From positions 1-22,179 of the forward strand of contig UQFU01000017.1 of assembly GCA_900540425.1 (NCBI GenBank): DNA of 22,179 nucleotides, written 5' to 3'. Source of the DNA: an uncultured Alphaproteobacteria bacterium. Its GTDB lineage: Bacteria; Pseudomonadota; Alphaproteobacteria; RF32; CAG-239. The notes beneath the pieces are model-generated. The model was not told the DNA's origin. It saw only the letters and a program-made list of their open reading frames with translations, and made no database searches. The position numbers and the translations under genes were made by a program. Shown here piece by piece: positions 1 through 7,876 of this stretch (position 1 is the stretch's first letter; each line of letters begins with the position of its first letter).

Positions 1-2
1 GG

Positions 3-251
3 AGTTCGGGCTCCTCTTCTTCAGGCTCTTCCGGTTCATCTTCCTCCGGCGGCGGCTATCACGGCACACATTTAGGAGGAGAATACGATTGCTGCGGCAG
101 CCAGTGTGATGCTGCGGAGTGCACAGACTTCTATGGTGCCAACCTTCGCAGCTGTTCTTCATCACAATCGCTTTGTTCAGGAAGAGGCGGTTCATGGTTC
201 TTCAGATATTGCGGAGGTAAAGGTTTTGTTGCTGGTGGCTGTCAATTTTAA
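3..251 (+). CDS. C-terminal part of a Ser/Gly-rich, Cys-rich protein (5' end outside window)
   Basis: The frame beginning at base 3 is open from the window edge to a TAA at 249-251, giving 82 residues. The first ~20 residues are almost pure Ser and Gly, a flexible low-complexity linker, and the remaining ~60 carry about eight cysteines (including a CC pair) among Gly, Ser and aromatic residues. This looks like a small disulphide-rich or metal-binding terminal domain on a linker, as often seen at the end of exported or surface proteins; that location is an inference because the N-terminus is missing. No catalytic motif is recognisable and the family is unknown to me. Other frames here lack this biased composition, which supports this reading. 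Confidence 0.5.
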   Translation, partial: SSGSSSSGSSGSSSSGGGYHGTHLGGEYDCCGSQCDAAECTDFYGANLRSCSSSQSLCSGRGGSWFFRYCGGKGFVAGGCQF

Positions 252-280
252 AATACAGCACAAAATATTTCGTTCCTCCA

Positions 281-323
281 GATTACCCAATATTTTTTGG
301 GGATAAGCTTAATTTGGGTTATC
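281..323 (+). terminator. Weak hairpin after the Cys-rich gene
   Basis: GATTACCCAA (281-290) can pair with TTGGGTTATC (314-323) with one T-T mismatch, leaving a 23-base loop, and a short T-rich stretch follows at 327-330. It lies between the first gene and hydF and could end transcription of the former, but the loop is long and the T-run short. Low confidence. Confidence 0.22.
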
Positions 324-376
324 TGATTTTCCTAAAGAAGGTGTATGCTTTTTGGTAAATTGAGGAAATGAGAAAA

Positions 377-1585
377 ATGAACACGACACCCAAATCCATG
401 AGACTGCAAATTGCGCTGATGGGAAAGGTTAATTCGGGAAAATCAAGTTTTCTTAATCTCGTTACCGGGCAAGATATTGCCATCACCTCTGCCGAACCGG
501 GCACAACGACCGACATTGTTGAAAAAAATCAGGAACTGCCGCCGCTCGGGCCGGTTACCTGGCTGGATACCGCCGGTTGGGGCGATGAGACTGCGCTCGG
601 CGGCAAACGGCTGGAAAAAACCCGGAAAATATTTGACCGGGCAGATATTGTCGCTTTGCTCTGCACGGAAAAGCAACCGGACGAGAAAGAAAAAGAAATT
701 CTTGAGGAAGCCGCCAAACGCAAAATTCCGGTTCTTAAAATTTACAACAAATCAGATTTGCAGGCGGGAGGCAACGACGGCATTTGCGTTAATTCTTTGG
801 ATTTGTCTTCCCGCGACCGGGTACTTAATGAACTCAAAGCCCGGCTGTTGGAAATCTGCTCGGACGATTTTATCAAAACGCCGCCAATTTTGGGCGACTT
901 GGTTCCCCAGGGCGGAACAATCGTCATGATTGTGCCGATTGATTATGAAGCTCCCAAAGGACGGTTGATTATGCCGCAAGTGCAGAGCATCCGCGACGCT
1001 TTGGACTTTGGGCAGACAGTCATTGTCGTCAAGGAAGACGCATACAAAGCCGCGCTTGAGAATCTGAAAAAGCAGCCGGATTTGGTTGTCTGCGACTCTC
1101 AGGTGGCGGACAAGATGGCAGCAGAAACGCCGATTGGCATCAAATGCACAACTTTTTCGACTTTGTTTGCCCGGCTCAAAGGCGACATCAACCTGCTGGC
1201 TGAGGGAGCCGGAGCGATTGCGGCGCTTGAGGACGGCGACAAAGTTCTGATTGCCGAAGCATGTACCCACCATGCCGTTGAAGATGACATCGGCAAAGTT
1301 AAGATTCCGCGCTGGCTAAAGGCCAAAACAGGAAAAGACCTGCAAATCGATTTTGCGGCGGGGCATGATTTCCCGTCCGAGCTTGGCCGTTATAAGCTGG
1401 TTATTCAATGCGGCGGCTGCATGTTCGGGCGGCGGGAGATTCTCTCGCGCATAAACAAATGCAAAAGCGCCGGCGTACCGGTGACAAATTACGGAATCTG
1501 CATCTCCGAACTTAAGGGTGTTCTGGAAAGAATATTGGAGCCGTTTCCCGCGGCGTTGGAAATTTATAGAGGACAGAAAAAATGA
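377..1585 (+). CDS. hydF: [FeFe] hydrogenase maturation GTPase HydF
   Basis: HydF is the scaffold on which HydE and HydG assemble the 2Fe subcluster of the H-cluster before it is passed to apo-HydA; it acts in the cytoplasm. From the ATG at 377 the protein has 402 residues. The N-terminal GTPase domain shows a P-loop (residues 16-23, GKVNSGKS), a TTT switch at 43-45, DTAG at 64-67 and NKSD at 124-127. The C-terminal cluster-binding domain shows C296-T-H298 and C345-x-x-C348. The usual His just before the second Cys pair is Gln344 here. An in-frame ATG lies at 368, but GAGG at 362-365 is too close to it and is better spaced for 377, where the protein also begins like known HydF. The gene overlaps hydG by 4 bases (ATGA), so the two are co-translated. 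No HydE or hydrogenase gene lies in the window. Confidence 0.93.
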   Translation: MNTTPKSMRLQIALMGKVNSGKSSFLNLVTGQDIAITSAEPGTTTDIVEKNQELPPLGPVTWLDTAGWGDETALGGKRLEKTRKIFDRADIVALLCTEKQPDEKEKEILEEAAKRKIPVLKIYNKSDLQAGGNDGICVNSLDLSSRDRVLNELKARLLEICSDDFIKTPPILGDLVPQGGTIVMIVPIDYEAPKGRLIMPQVQSIRDALDFGQTVIVVKEDAYKAALENLKKQPDLVVCDSQVADKMAAETPIGIKCTTFSTLFARLKGDINLLAEGAGAIAALEDGDKVLIAEACTHHAVEDDIGKVKIPRWLKAKTGKDLQIDFAAGHDFPSELGRYKLVIQCGGCMFGRREILSRINKCKSAGVPVTNYGICISELKGVLERILEPFPAALEIYRGQKK

Positions 1586-3009
1586 GCAGAGGACTGCCGA
1601 AATTAGATGTTGAGGGGTTAACCTCGTTTATTCCGGAAGATGAAATTCAGGAATTGTTAAGCAAAAAAACGACCGACATTAAGCACGTGCGCGACATTAT
1701 TGCCAAATCGCTGGACAAGAACCGGCTGAACCCCGATGAGATGGCCGTCCTTTTGAACGCAGAAGATCCAGAGGTGGCGGAAGAAATCAAAGAAGGCGCC
1801 CGGACGCTGAAAAAGCGCATTTACGGCAACCGTATTGTCTTGTTTGCGCCGCTTTATATCGGCAACGACTGCATCAACAACTGCACTTACTGCGGTTTTC
1901 GGCAATCGAATTTGGACGTGGTGCGCAAAACCCTAACCATGAACGAACTGGAAAAGGAAGTTGCCGCATTGGAAGACCGCGGGCATAAACGCTTGATTCT
2001 GGTTTATGGCGAACACCCCAAATATGACGCCGACTTTATTTATGACACCGTGCGCAAGGTTTATGAGACCAAGTCCGGCAAAGGCGAAATCCGCCGGGTC
2101 AACATTAATGCCGCTCCGTTTGACGTTGAGGGGTTCCGCAAAATCAAATCGGCAGGCATCGGAACATTTCAGGTATTTCAGGAAACGTATCATCAGGAAA
2201 CCTATCGCTCGGTTCATCCGTCGGGGCTTAAAGCCAATTACCTGTGGCGGCTGTTCGCTTTTGACCGGGCAATGGAAGCAGGGATTGACGATGTGGGCAT
2301 GGGTGCGCTCATCGGCTTGTATAACCACAAGTTTGAGGCATTGTCGATGCTTTATCACACCATTCACCTGGAAGAAAAATTCGGGGTCGGACCGCACACG
2401 ATTTCGTTTCCGCGGATTGAACCGGCAATCGGCACCGATTATGCCAATCACCCGCCGTATCAGACTTCTGACGCCGACTTTATGAAAATGATTGCGATTA
2501 TCCGTCTGGCCGTTCCCTATACCGGCATGATCCTGACAGCCCGCGAACCGGTTGCCCTGCGCAACGAGGCTATCGGTTACGGCATCAGCCAGATTGACGC
2601 CGGTTCGGACATCGGGGTCGGCGCCTATGCCGAGGAAGACGAAGTTGCCAGCGACAAAAAGAGCCAGTTCGTTTTGAGCGACAACCGCAGTCTGGATCAG
2701 GTTATAGGCGAACTGTGCGACGCCGAATTTCTGCCGTCTTTCTGCACCGGCTGTTATCGGCTGGGACGTACCGGCGAACATTTTATGGAATTTGCCAAAC
2801 CCGGATTTGTAAAACGTTTTTGTACGCCCAATGCCATTTTGACCTTGAGCGAATATCTGTTGGATTATGCTTCCCCGGAAACCCGGGCCAAAGGAATGGC
2901 CGCCATTAAGCGCGAACTGGAAGCCCTGCCCGATGACAATCCGCAAAAGGCAACCCTGCTGGAACGGCTGCAGCAGGTTCACGGCGGCAAGCGCGATTTG
3001 TTCTTCTGA
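1582..3009 (+). CDS. hydG: [FeFe] hydrogenase maturation radical SAM enzyme HydG (tyrosine lyase)
   Basis: HydG cleaves tyrosine with a 5'-deoxyadenosyl radical and delivers CO and CN- as an Fe(CO)2(CN) synthon for the hydrogenase H-cluster. The product has 475 residues, the normal length. The radical SAM cluster motif CxxxCxxC is C97, C101, C104, followed by the typical TYCGF context. The C-terminal auxiliary-cluster motif CxxCx22C is intact at C388, C391 and C414, in the family-typical CTGCYRLGRTG setting. Both clusters needed for activity are therefore present, and the enzyme should be functional. The start is ATG 1582, 8 bases after GAGGA (1569-1573), inside the end of hydF. A strong terminator follows immediately, so hydF-hydG ends a transcription unit; members further upstream cannot be seen. 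Confidence 0.96.
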   Translation: MSRGLPKLDVEGLTSFIPEDEIQELLSKKTTDIKHVRDIIAKSLDKNRLNPDEMAVLLNAEDPEVAEEIKEGARTLKKRIYGNRIVLFAPLYIGNDCINNCTYCGFRQSNLDVVRKTLTMNELEKEVAALEDRGHKRLILVYGEHPKYDADFIYDTVRKVYETKSGKGEIRRVNINAAPFDVEGFRKIKSAGIGTFQVFQETYHQETYRSVHPSGLKANYLWRLFAFDRAMEAGIDDVGMGALIGLYNHKFEALSMLYHTIHLEEKFGVGPHTISFPRIEPAIGTDYANHPPYQTSDADFMKMIAIIRLAVPYTGMILTAREPVALRNEAIGYGISQIDAGSDIGVGAYAEEDEVASDKKSQFVLSDNRSLDQVIGELCDAEFLPSFCTGCYRLGRTGEHFMEFAKPGFVKRFCTPNAILTLSEYLLDYASPETRAKGMAAIKRELEALPDDNPQKATLLERLQQVHGGKRDLFF

Positions 3010-3014
3010 TTTAG

Positions 3015-3047
3015 AGCCCGGCAAAGACCAATGCCGGGCTTTAATTT
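3015..3047 (+). terminator. Rho-independent terminator after hydG
   Basis: AGCCCGGC (3015-3022) pairs perfectly with GCCGGGCT (3033-3040) around a 10-base loop and is followed by a T-rich TTAATTT. It begins 5 bases after the hydG stop. Confidence 0.85.
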
Positions 3048-3074
3048 CCGTCCCGTTAAATTTTATTTAATCTA

Positions 3075-3103
3075 TTGCGTTTACAGTTAAAATCAGTTAG
3101 AAT
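3075..3103 (+). promoter_or_regulatory. Sigma70-type promoter for the HAD-like gene unit
   Basis: TTGCGT (3075-3080), a 17-base spacer and TAGAAT (3098-3103) form a good -35/-10 pair. It lies between the hydG terminator and the next gene, with an expected transcript start near 3110 and an untranslated leader of about 28 bases. Confidence 0.5.
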
Positions 3104-3137
3104 TCGGGCAATTTCCAAGAACGGGACAAGAATAAAA

Positions 3138-4004
3138 ATGAAAATGATCAAGCCAATCGTCAATATTTCCAAAATTCTGGGCAACTATCATCTGGTTGTG
3201 ACCGGATTGGAAGGCGTTATCAGCGAAGGCGGAAACATTCTTCCCGAAGCCAAAGAAGCCCTGATCAAAATGAAAAAATCCGGCCAACGCCTGATTTTGC
3301 TGACCAATTCGCCGCTGCGGGTACATTCGATTGTCCAGCTGCTGCGGAACAACGGACTGCCGCCGCTGGTTTTTGACAATATTGTTTCCGCAGGCGAAAT
3401 CCTGCATTATCTGTTCAAATACCGGGAAGGCGATTTTGCCACCATCGGCACGACTTACTATAATCTGGGGCAAGGCGCAGATACGGCAATTTTTTCTTTT
3501 TTGGACTATCTCCCGGTTGACAAACTCGGTAAAGCCGATTTTCTGTTCATGGGAAGTGCTGCCGCTCCCGAAGCCACAATCGACCAGTATATGCAGATTT
3601 TGGAATATGCCGCCAGCATGAACATTCCGCTGGTTTGCGCCGGAAATGACACTTCCAGTTTTCAAAACGGCGAAATCTGCCTGGCGGCCGGCGCCGTTGC
3701 CGAACAATATGCCGCTTTGGGCGGGCGGATTATTACCGTCGGCAAACCGGATCCTAAAATCCTGTCCTATGCCCTGGAAGGAATGGACAACGTTTCCCCG
3801 GAAAACATCCTGCTCATCGGCGACAACATCACCACAGACATTAAAGGCGCCAATTTATCCGGGATCGACTGCGTTTTGGTTTCCAAGGGCGTTCACGTTA
3901 ATTTTCTGGGCGAAGGATATATTCCCGATGTGGCAAAGACCCGGGAAATGGCCAATAATTATGATGCTTACCCTGATTATGTAATTTCCAATCTGAGGTG
4001 GTAA
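3138..4004 (+). CDS. HAD-superfamily class IIA-like protein with a degenerate catalytic motif
   Basis: This 288-residue protein follows the layout of the alphaproteobacterial HAD-IIA hydrolases (TIGR01459-like, sugar-phosphatase-like). Seen in order: a motif I region (residues 19-30), motif II with LTNS (T56-N57), a cap domain of about 90-190, motif III Lys203 in GKPDP, and motif IV with GDNITTD (D229, D234). Motif I, normally DxxG with the phosphorylated Asp first, reads G23-L-E-G26, so the nucleophilic Asp is Gly. The protein is thus probably not a phosphatase and may bind a ligand or act structurally. The frame is open further upstream to 3075, but that would start inside the -35 box; ATG 3138 starts downstream of the promoter and fits the family N-terminus. 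It is followed after 1 base by the next gene, so an operon is likely. Confidence 0.8.
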   Translation: MKMIKPIVNISKILGNYHLVVTGLEGVISEGGNILPEAKEALIKMKKSGQRLILLTNSPLRVHSIVQLLRNNGLPPLVFDNIVSAGEILHYLFKYREGDFATIGTTYYNLGQGADTAIFSFLDYLPVDKLGKADFLFMGSAAAPEATIDQYMQILEYAASMNIPLVCAGNDTSSFQNGEICLAAGAVAEQYAALGGRIITVGKPDPKILSYALEGMDNVSPENILLIGDNITTDIKGANLSGIDCVLVSKGVHVNFLGEGYIPDVAKTREMANNYDAYPDYVISNLRW

Positions 4005-4005
4005 G

Positions 4006-4599
4006 ATGAAAAAAAGCCAAAAAAAGATTGTTAACGCCGCCGTTTTTGTTTTGCTGGCTTATTTTGTTACCCGGCCGATGTATTATCCCGGCGTGGGGGA
4101 CAATCCCAAACCGCGGCGGATTTCGGTTCAGCTGCAACCACAGGGCGGAATTGTCAGCTTTGGCGAAATGGATAATTTTCTAAATGTATGGTCAGAATTT
4201 TTGGAGCAGGGTTTCAGCCCCAAAGATATGCCGGCCATGCTGACTGCCGAAACGGCTTACGGTAAAAAACTTTCGAGCCGGGCACAACGTTGGATTAAGG
4301 CACAAGGTTGGGATGTGGACCGTTTCTTTTATACCGGGCGGCGGCTCAAATCCGTCGTCAAGGCCTGCCAACTGAAACTTCTAGCTCAACAGACGAGAGA
4401 GAGTCTGAAGATTCAACTAGAGCAGACGAAAGATGAAGAAGCCCGCAAAAGCATAAAACAACTGATGGCAGAACAAGGCCGAATGTATCAGGCCGAGAAG
4501 GTCAGCGAAAGCGAAATCGAAATGGTCATGCCGCATCTTAATGTTGTTTCCGACATTTTGGACGGGAAACTGATTTATCGCCCGGAGCGTAAAAAATAA
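4006..4599 (+). CDS. Hypothetical membrane-anchored protein with helical C-terminal half
   Basis: This 197-residue protein is of a family I do not recognise. A lysine-rich start (MKKSQKK) is followed by one hydrophobic segment at residues 9-22, either an uncleaved signal anchor or a signal peptide without an obvious cleavage site. The rest would face the periplasm: a Trp/Phe-containing region (60-105), then a charged, probably coiled-coil helix of about 115-165. GAGG at 3995-3998 is a good ribosome site for ATG 4006, one base after the preceding stop. The stretch encoding residues ~124-142 uses CTA, AGA and AGT codons that are scarce in adjacent genes. Its place between the HAD-like gene and another unknown suggests a shared role, which the sequence does not reveal. 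Confidence 0.7.
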   Translation: MKKSQKKIVNAAVFVLLAYFVTRPMYYPGVGDNPKPRRISVQLQPQGGIVSFGEMDNFLNVWSEFLEQGFSPKDMPAMLTAETAYGKKLSSRAQRWIKAQGWDVDRFFYTGRRLKSVVKACQLKLLAQQTRESLKIQLEQTKDEEARKSIKQLMAEQGRMYQAEKVSESEIEMVMPHLNVVSDILDGKLIYRPERKK

Positions 4600-4612
4600 T
4601 CCCCCAAGGGGA
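4600..4612 (+). repeat. Short perfect hairpin just before the ribosome site of the next gene
   Basis: TCCCC (4600-4604) and GGGGA (4608-4612) flank the loop CAA. The hairpin abuts the AAAAGGAA ribosome-binding stretch before ATG 4620. A copy of the same design, with loop CTA, lies at 14521-14533 upstream of ileS. Confidence 0.35.
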
Positions 4613-4619
4613 AAAGGAA

Positions 4620-5615
4620 ATGGACAGCAACACGGACATCGGACAAATGATTGCCTCCTCTCCGGCACCGGAAGGGGAAGTGAATCTGTGCAAAGCGGAA
4701 AGGATTAATGATTTTTTTGAAAATCTGCCACCAGAAGTCCGCCGCTTGTGGCCCTTTGATCTGACAGATGAGGGTTACGAAACCGCTTACATTTCGGCCA
4801 ATTATACCGAGCAGCACAGTTTCCGCAGCTTTAAGGAGAAGCAAACGCTTGAATTATCCGGCATTTTCAGAAATGAGCGGGAATTATACGTTTTTGACGG
4901 CTGTTACACGCTTGAGGACGAGCAGTTGCGTTTTGAACTGCGGTCGCTATATAAGGAAAAGGGGCTGCCGCAACGCCGGTTTGCCTATTTGCTGATGGAG
5001 CGCCAGCAGCGTTTTCTGACGGCATATGACAACAGCCGGCCTTTTGATTTTTACGACAAACCTTCGGAAATCCGCCTAATTGCGGCTTCGGGAAAAGATG
5101 CCAACGGTCTGCCGATTAACGGCGGCCAGGTTTGGGCAACTTTGGGAATGAATTTTTTCAGCCTGAACGAATTACAAAACTGTCGTTTGGCTTTTGAAAA
5201 ATTTGCCGTTGAAAAGGCCAAGATCCGGTTCAGCCGCCGGGATTTGAAAGCCTTTACCAAGCCTTGCCACTTTGCCGTATTTGACAACGGCGTCAGACTT
5301 TCGGCCGGCGACGGAAAGGAAATCAGCCTCGGCAAGGCTTTTATGTTGCATTATTCCTGGCATGCCCGTTGGCAGACAAACAACCCGGACGCCGAAGAAA
5401 AACGGTTTGCCGGAATTTTTAACGCTTCCGACATTCCGCCGGCGCAACGCAGGCATTTGGCGGCAAAAGCATTAAACCGGCGTTATCGCCTGACGGTAAA
5501 AAGACATTATCTTAAAGCCGTGGCTGCCCAAAAGCGGCACAGCCTGCATTGTTATCAGCGTTTATGGCGGCTGAAGTTCAACCGTTTTTTACACCCGGCG
5601 CTGCAAAGGGTTTAA
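4620..5615 (+). CDS. Hypothetical soluble protein, 331 residues
   Basis: No known family or catalytic motif is recognised. The protein is rich in aromatic residues and charged clusters and has no signal peptide or membrane segment, so it is probably cytoplasmic. The C-terminal ~60 residues are strongly basic, with many Arg, Lys and His in helical spacing (for example RRYRLTVKRHYLKAV), suggesting contact with nucleic acid or an acidic surface. AAGGAA ends at 4619, directly ahead of ATG 4620, so the ribosome site is close but usable. The gene is 20 bases after the membrane-anchored unknown and very likely in its operon. Its TAA overlaps by four bases the stop of the convergent uup gene, with no room for a dedicated terminator. 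Confidence 0.65.
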   Translation: MDSNTDIGQMIASSPAPEGEVNLCKAERINDFFENLPPEVRRLWPFDLTDEGYETAYISANYTEQHSFRSFKEKQTLELSGIFRNERELYVFDGCYTLEDEQLRFELRSLYKEKGLPQRRFAYLLMERQQRFLTAYDNSRPFDFYDKPSEIRLIAASGKDANGLPINGGQVWATLGMNFFSLNELQNCRLAFEKFAVEKAKIRFSRRDLKAFTKPCHFAVFDNGVRLSAGDGKEISLGKAFMLHYSWHARWQTNNPDAEEKRFAGIFNASDIPPAQRRHLAAKALNRRYRLTVKRHYLKAVAAQKRHSLHCYQRLWRLKFNRFLHPALQRV

Positions 5616-7426
5616 GAGTGCTCCAAGCTTTCTTTGAGCATTTGCAGCTCGAGCCATTGAGTTTCTTTACTGTCTTTTTGTTCTTGAAGTTCCAGAAGCC
5701 GAGCCGACAGACGGTTGAAGGCGTCCGGGTCGGCGGCATATAAATCGGGGTCGGAAAGAGATTGGCTGATTTCGGAGATTGTTTTTTCTAACTGTTCAAT
5801 TTCAGAGGGAAGAACCTCCAACAGCCGCTGTTGATTGTAACTGAGGCGGGCAGTCTTGGCCGGTGCCGCCGGAACGGACGGGCGGGAGGTTTCGGGTTTG
5901 GGCTGTTTTTTGACCGGCGCAACGGCAGTACGGGCAGAAAGCTTGGCCAGCAGGTCGCTGTAACTGCCGGCGTGTTCGTACACCGTCCCGTCGCCGGGCA
6001 TATAGATTACCGATGTGACGACCCGGTCGATAAAATCCCGGTCGTGGCTGACCAGCAGAACGGTTCCGGCATAATCGTCCAAAACTTCCTGCAACAAATC
6101 CAAGGTATCCATATCCAAATCGTTGGTCGGTTCGTCCAAGACCAAAAAATTGGAAGGCTGGGCCAGCGCTACTGCCAGCATGAGGCGGTTTTTCTCCCCG
6201 CCCGACAGAGCCGAAACAGGGCATTGGGCCTGATCGGGACGGAACAGGAAGTCTTTCAGATAAGCCACGACATGGCGGTATTGTCCGCGGACCCAGATAT
6301 GGTCGCCTTTGCCGCAAAGCGTCTGCCACAGCGTTTTTTTAGGGTCAAGCGTAATGCGGTTCTGATCAAAATACGCCTCTTCAAGATTTTTGCCGAGGCG
6401 GACAAAACCGCTGTCCGGTTCCAAACGCCTGGTCAAAAGTTTGATAAGCGTGGTTTTGCCGGCGCCGTTGGGACCGACGATGCCGATTTTATTGCCTTTG
6501 ATAATCCGAACAGAAAAATCTTTCACAATATCGCGGCTGCCAAAGCTCTTAAAAATATGTTTGGCCTCAATTACCAATTTGGAACGAAAATCGCCTTCGG
6601 CAATTTCCAAATCAATACTGCCGATACGCTTGATTTGTTCCTTGCGCTCCAGGCGCAGCTGCTGCAAACGGCGCAGGCGTCCCATATTGCGACGGCGGCG
6701 GGCGGTTACGCCTTTGTGTAACCATTCGGTTTCTTCTTCAATTTTTTTGTTCAGATATTTCTGCTCGATAATTTCCTGGTCAATCACCTGTTCCTGCCAC
6801 TCATCAAAATACTTAAAACCGCGATTGCTGCGGCGCAGAGTACCGCGGTCCAGCCAGAACATGGTCTCGGAAACATTGCCCAAAAACATGCGGTCGTGGG
6901 AAATGACAATAACGGCGCCGCGAAAAGCGGCAATAATCTCTTCCAGCTTCTCAATTGAGGGCATATCAAGATGGTTGGTCGGTTCGTCCAAAAGCAGGAT
7001 ATCCGGTTCGGAAATCAACGCCCGGGCCAAAGCGGCCTTGCGTTTTTCGCCGCCGGAAGCCTCCCCGGGCGCGGCATCGGCCTGAATGGAAAACTTGTCG
7101 ATTAAAATGTCGGCTTTATAATCCAGATTTTCATCAGTTTGCGGCAATCCCGCCTTTACAACGTCGCGCAGCGTGGCAAAGCCCGTAAAATCCGGTTCCT
7201 GCGGCATGTAGGAAATTCTGATGCCGGGCTGCGTAAAAATTTCGGCATTATCCGCCTCAATGACACCGGCAATAACCTTGAGCAGAGTTGATTTTCCGGA
7301 GCCGTTGCGGCCGACCAGCGAAATTTTATCGCCGCGGTTAATAAATAAGTCAACATTGGTAAAGAGCCGGTTCGTTCCGAAACTGAGCGTGGCTCCTTTG
7401 AGGGTATAAATCGGGGCTTCGGGCAT
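5612..7426 (-). CDS. uup: ABC-F family ATPase, Uup-like
   Basis: ABC-F proteins are soluble twin-ATPase factors that act on the ribosome E site or on DNA/ribosome-linked processes rather than in transport. This 604-residue protein has two nucleotide-binding domains and no membrane segments. Domain 1: Walker A GRNGSGKST (39-47), signature SGGEK (124-128), Walker B LLLDEP (144-149). Domain 2: Walker A GPNGAGKTT (318-326), signature SGGEK (408-412), Walker B LVLDEP (428-433). The basic linker of about 215-270 (RARRR-like) corresponds to the P-site tRNA interaction motif. A Lys/Pro/Ala spacer and an antiparallel coiled coil (about 535-600) form the C-terminal DNA-binding-type extension typical of Uup. 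The start ATG lies 2 bases after the stop of the TerB-like gene, so the two are translationally coupled. Confidence 0.9.
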   Translation of the reverse strand: MPEAPIYTLKGATLSFGTNRLFTNVDLFINRGDKISLVGRNGSGKSTLLKVIAGVIEADNAEIFTQPGIRISYMPQEPDFTGFATLRDVVKAGLPQTDENLDYKADILIDKFSIQADAAPGEASGGEKRKAALARALISEPDILLLDEPTNHLDMPSIEKLEEIIAAFRGAVIVISHDRMFLGNVSETMFWLDRGTLRRSNRGFKYFDEWQEQVIDQEIIEQKYLNKKIEEETEWLHKGVTARRRRNMGRLRRLQQLRLERKEQIKRIGSIDLEIAEGDFRSKLVIEAKHIFKSFGSRDIVKDFSVRIIKGNKIGIVGPNGAGKTTLIKLLTRRLEPDSGFVRLGKNLEEAYFDQNRITLDPKKTLWQTLCGKGDHIWVRGQYRHVVAYLKDFLFRPDQAQCPVSALSGGEKNRLMLAVALAQPSNFLVLDEPTNDLDMDTLDLLQEVLDDYAGTVLLVSHDRDFIDRVVTSVIYMPGDGTVYEHAGSYSDLLAKLSARTAVAPVKKQPKPETSRPSVPAAPAKTARLSYNQQRLLEVLPSEIEQLEKTISEISQSLSDPDLYAADPDAFNRLSARLLELQEQKDSKETQWLELQMLKESLEHS

Positions 7427-7428
7427 TT

Positions 7429-7845
7429 TCAGATATCTTCGTCAATCAGACGGCTGCCGTCAACCTGCCACTCCAGGCCGCGGGCCGCCCAGAGGAAAAA
7501 GTCATCGATTTTTTCGGCTTTTATGCCGATTTTGATGCCGATTTCATAAATCTCGCCGATCGCCTTGTCGCTCAGATCATGGTCGGCGGCAGCCAGCAGA
7601 ATCATATCGCGCAGCAGGCAGCGTTTGGTGCGGACGGACGGAATCGGCATCAGCAGCTTGGTCAGCTCGGCAGAAGAACGGACCTTTTTGAGCTTGGAGA
7701 GCGGACAGCCCAGCTCCCGGGCCTTATTTTTCATAAATTCCTTTTTGGTCGGATTATCGTCGCTGTCGAGGTTTAAAACATATTCCAGAGCCGTCAAATA
7801 CAGCTGTTTTTCCGCCTCTGTCCAACTACTGCTCAATTCATTCAT
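7429..7845 (-). CDS. Small helical protein, TerB-like
   Basis: This 138-residue, largely alpha-helical cytoplasmic protein lacks a signal peptide. The stretch LRDMILLAAADHDLSDKAIGEI (about residues 77-98) resembles the core of TerB-type domains, where a helix-acidic loop-helix unit binds metal in some members. Full family membership is uncertain, and function is not predictable. A longer frame exists, but GGGAAG sits 6 bases before ATG 7845 (MNELSS), making this the best start; ATG 7851 is almost on top of the ribosome site. The gene is transcribed together with uup, and divergently from flbT from what looks like a shared -35 box. It is not FlaF, the flbT partner expected in many alphaproteobacteria. 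Confidence 0.65.
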   Translation of the reverse strand: MNELSSSWTEAEKQLYLTALEYVLNLDSDDNPTKKEFMKNKARELGCPLSKLKKVRSSAELTKLLMPIPSVRTKRCLLRDMILLAAADHDLSDKAIGEIYEIGIKIGIKAEKIDDFFLWAARGLEWQVDGSRLIDEDI

Positions 7846-7876
7846 GATCATCTTCCCGTGTTTGTTGTCAGAATCG

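Noticed and set aside
1933..3024. Long reading frame antisense to hydG
   Set aside because: It has no family resemblance or ribosome site and lies fully opposite a gene with intact catalytic motifs; it results from codon bias.
3075..3137. N-terminal extension of the HAD-like protein
   Set aside because: It would start with TTG inside the -35 box of a good promoter, adds residues unlike the family, and has no ribosome site; ATG 3138 is preferred.
5831..6721. Long + strand frame opposite uup
   Set aside because: uup shows all ABC motifs on the other strand; this frame has none and is a shadow.
7429..7845. FlaF, the usual flbT partner
   Set aside because: It lies on the opposite strand and the protein lacks the FlaF N-terminal pattern; it resembles a TerB-type helical domain instead.
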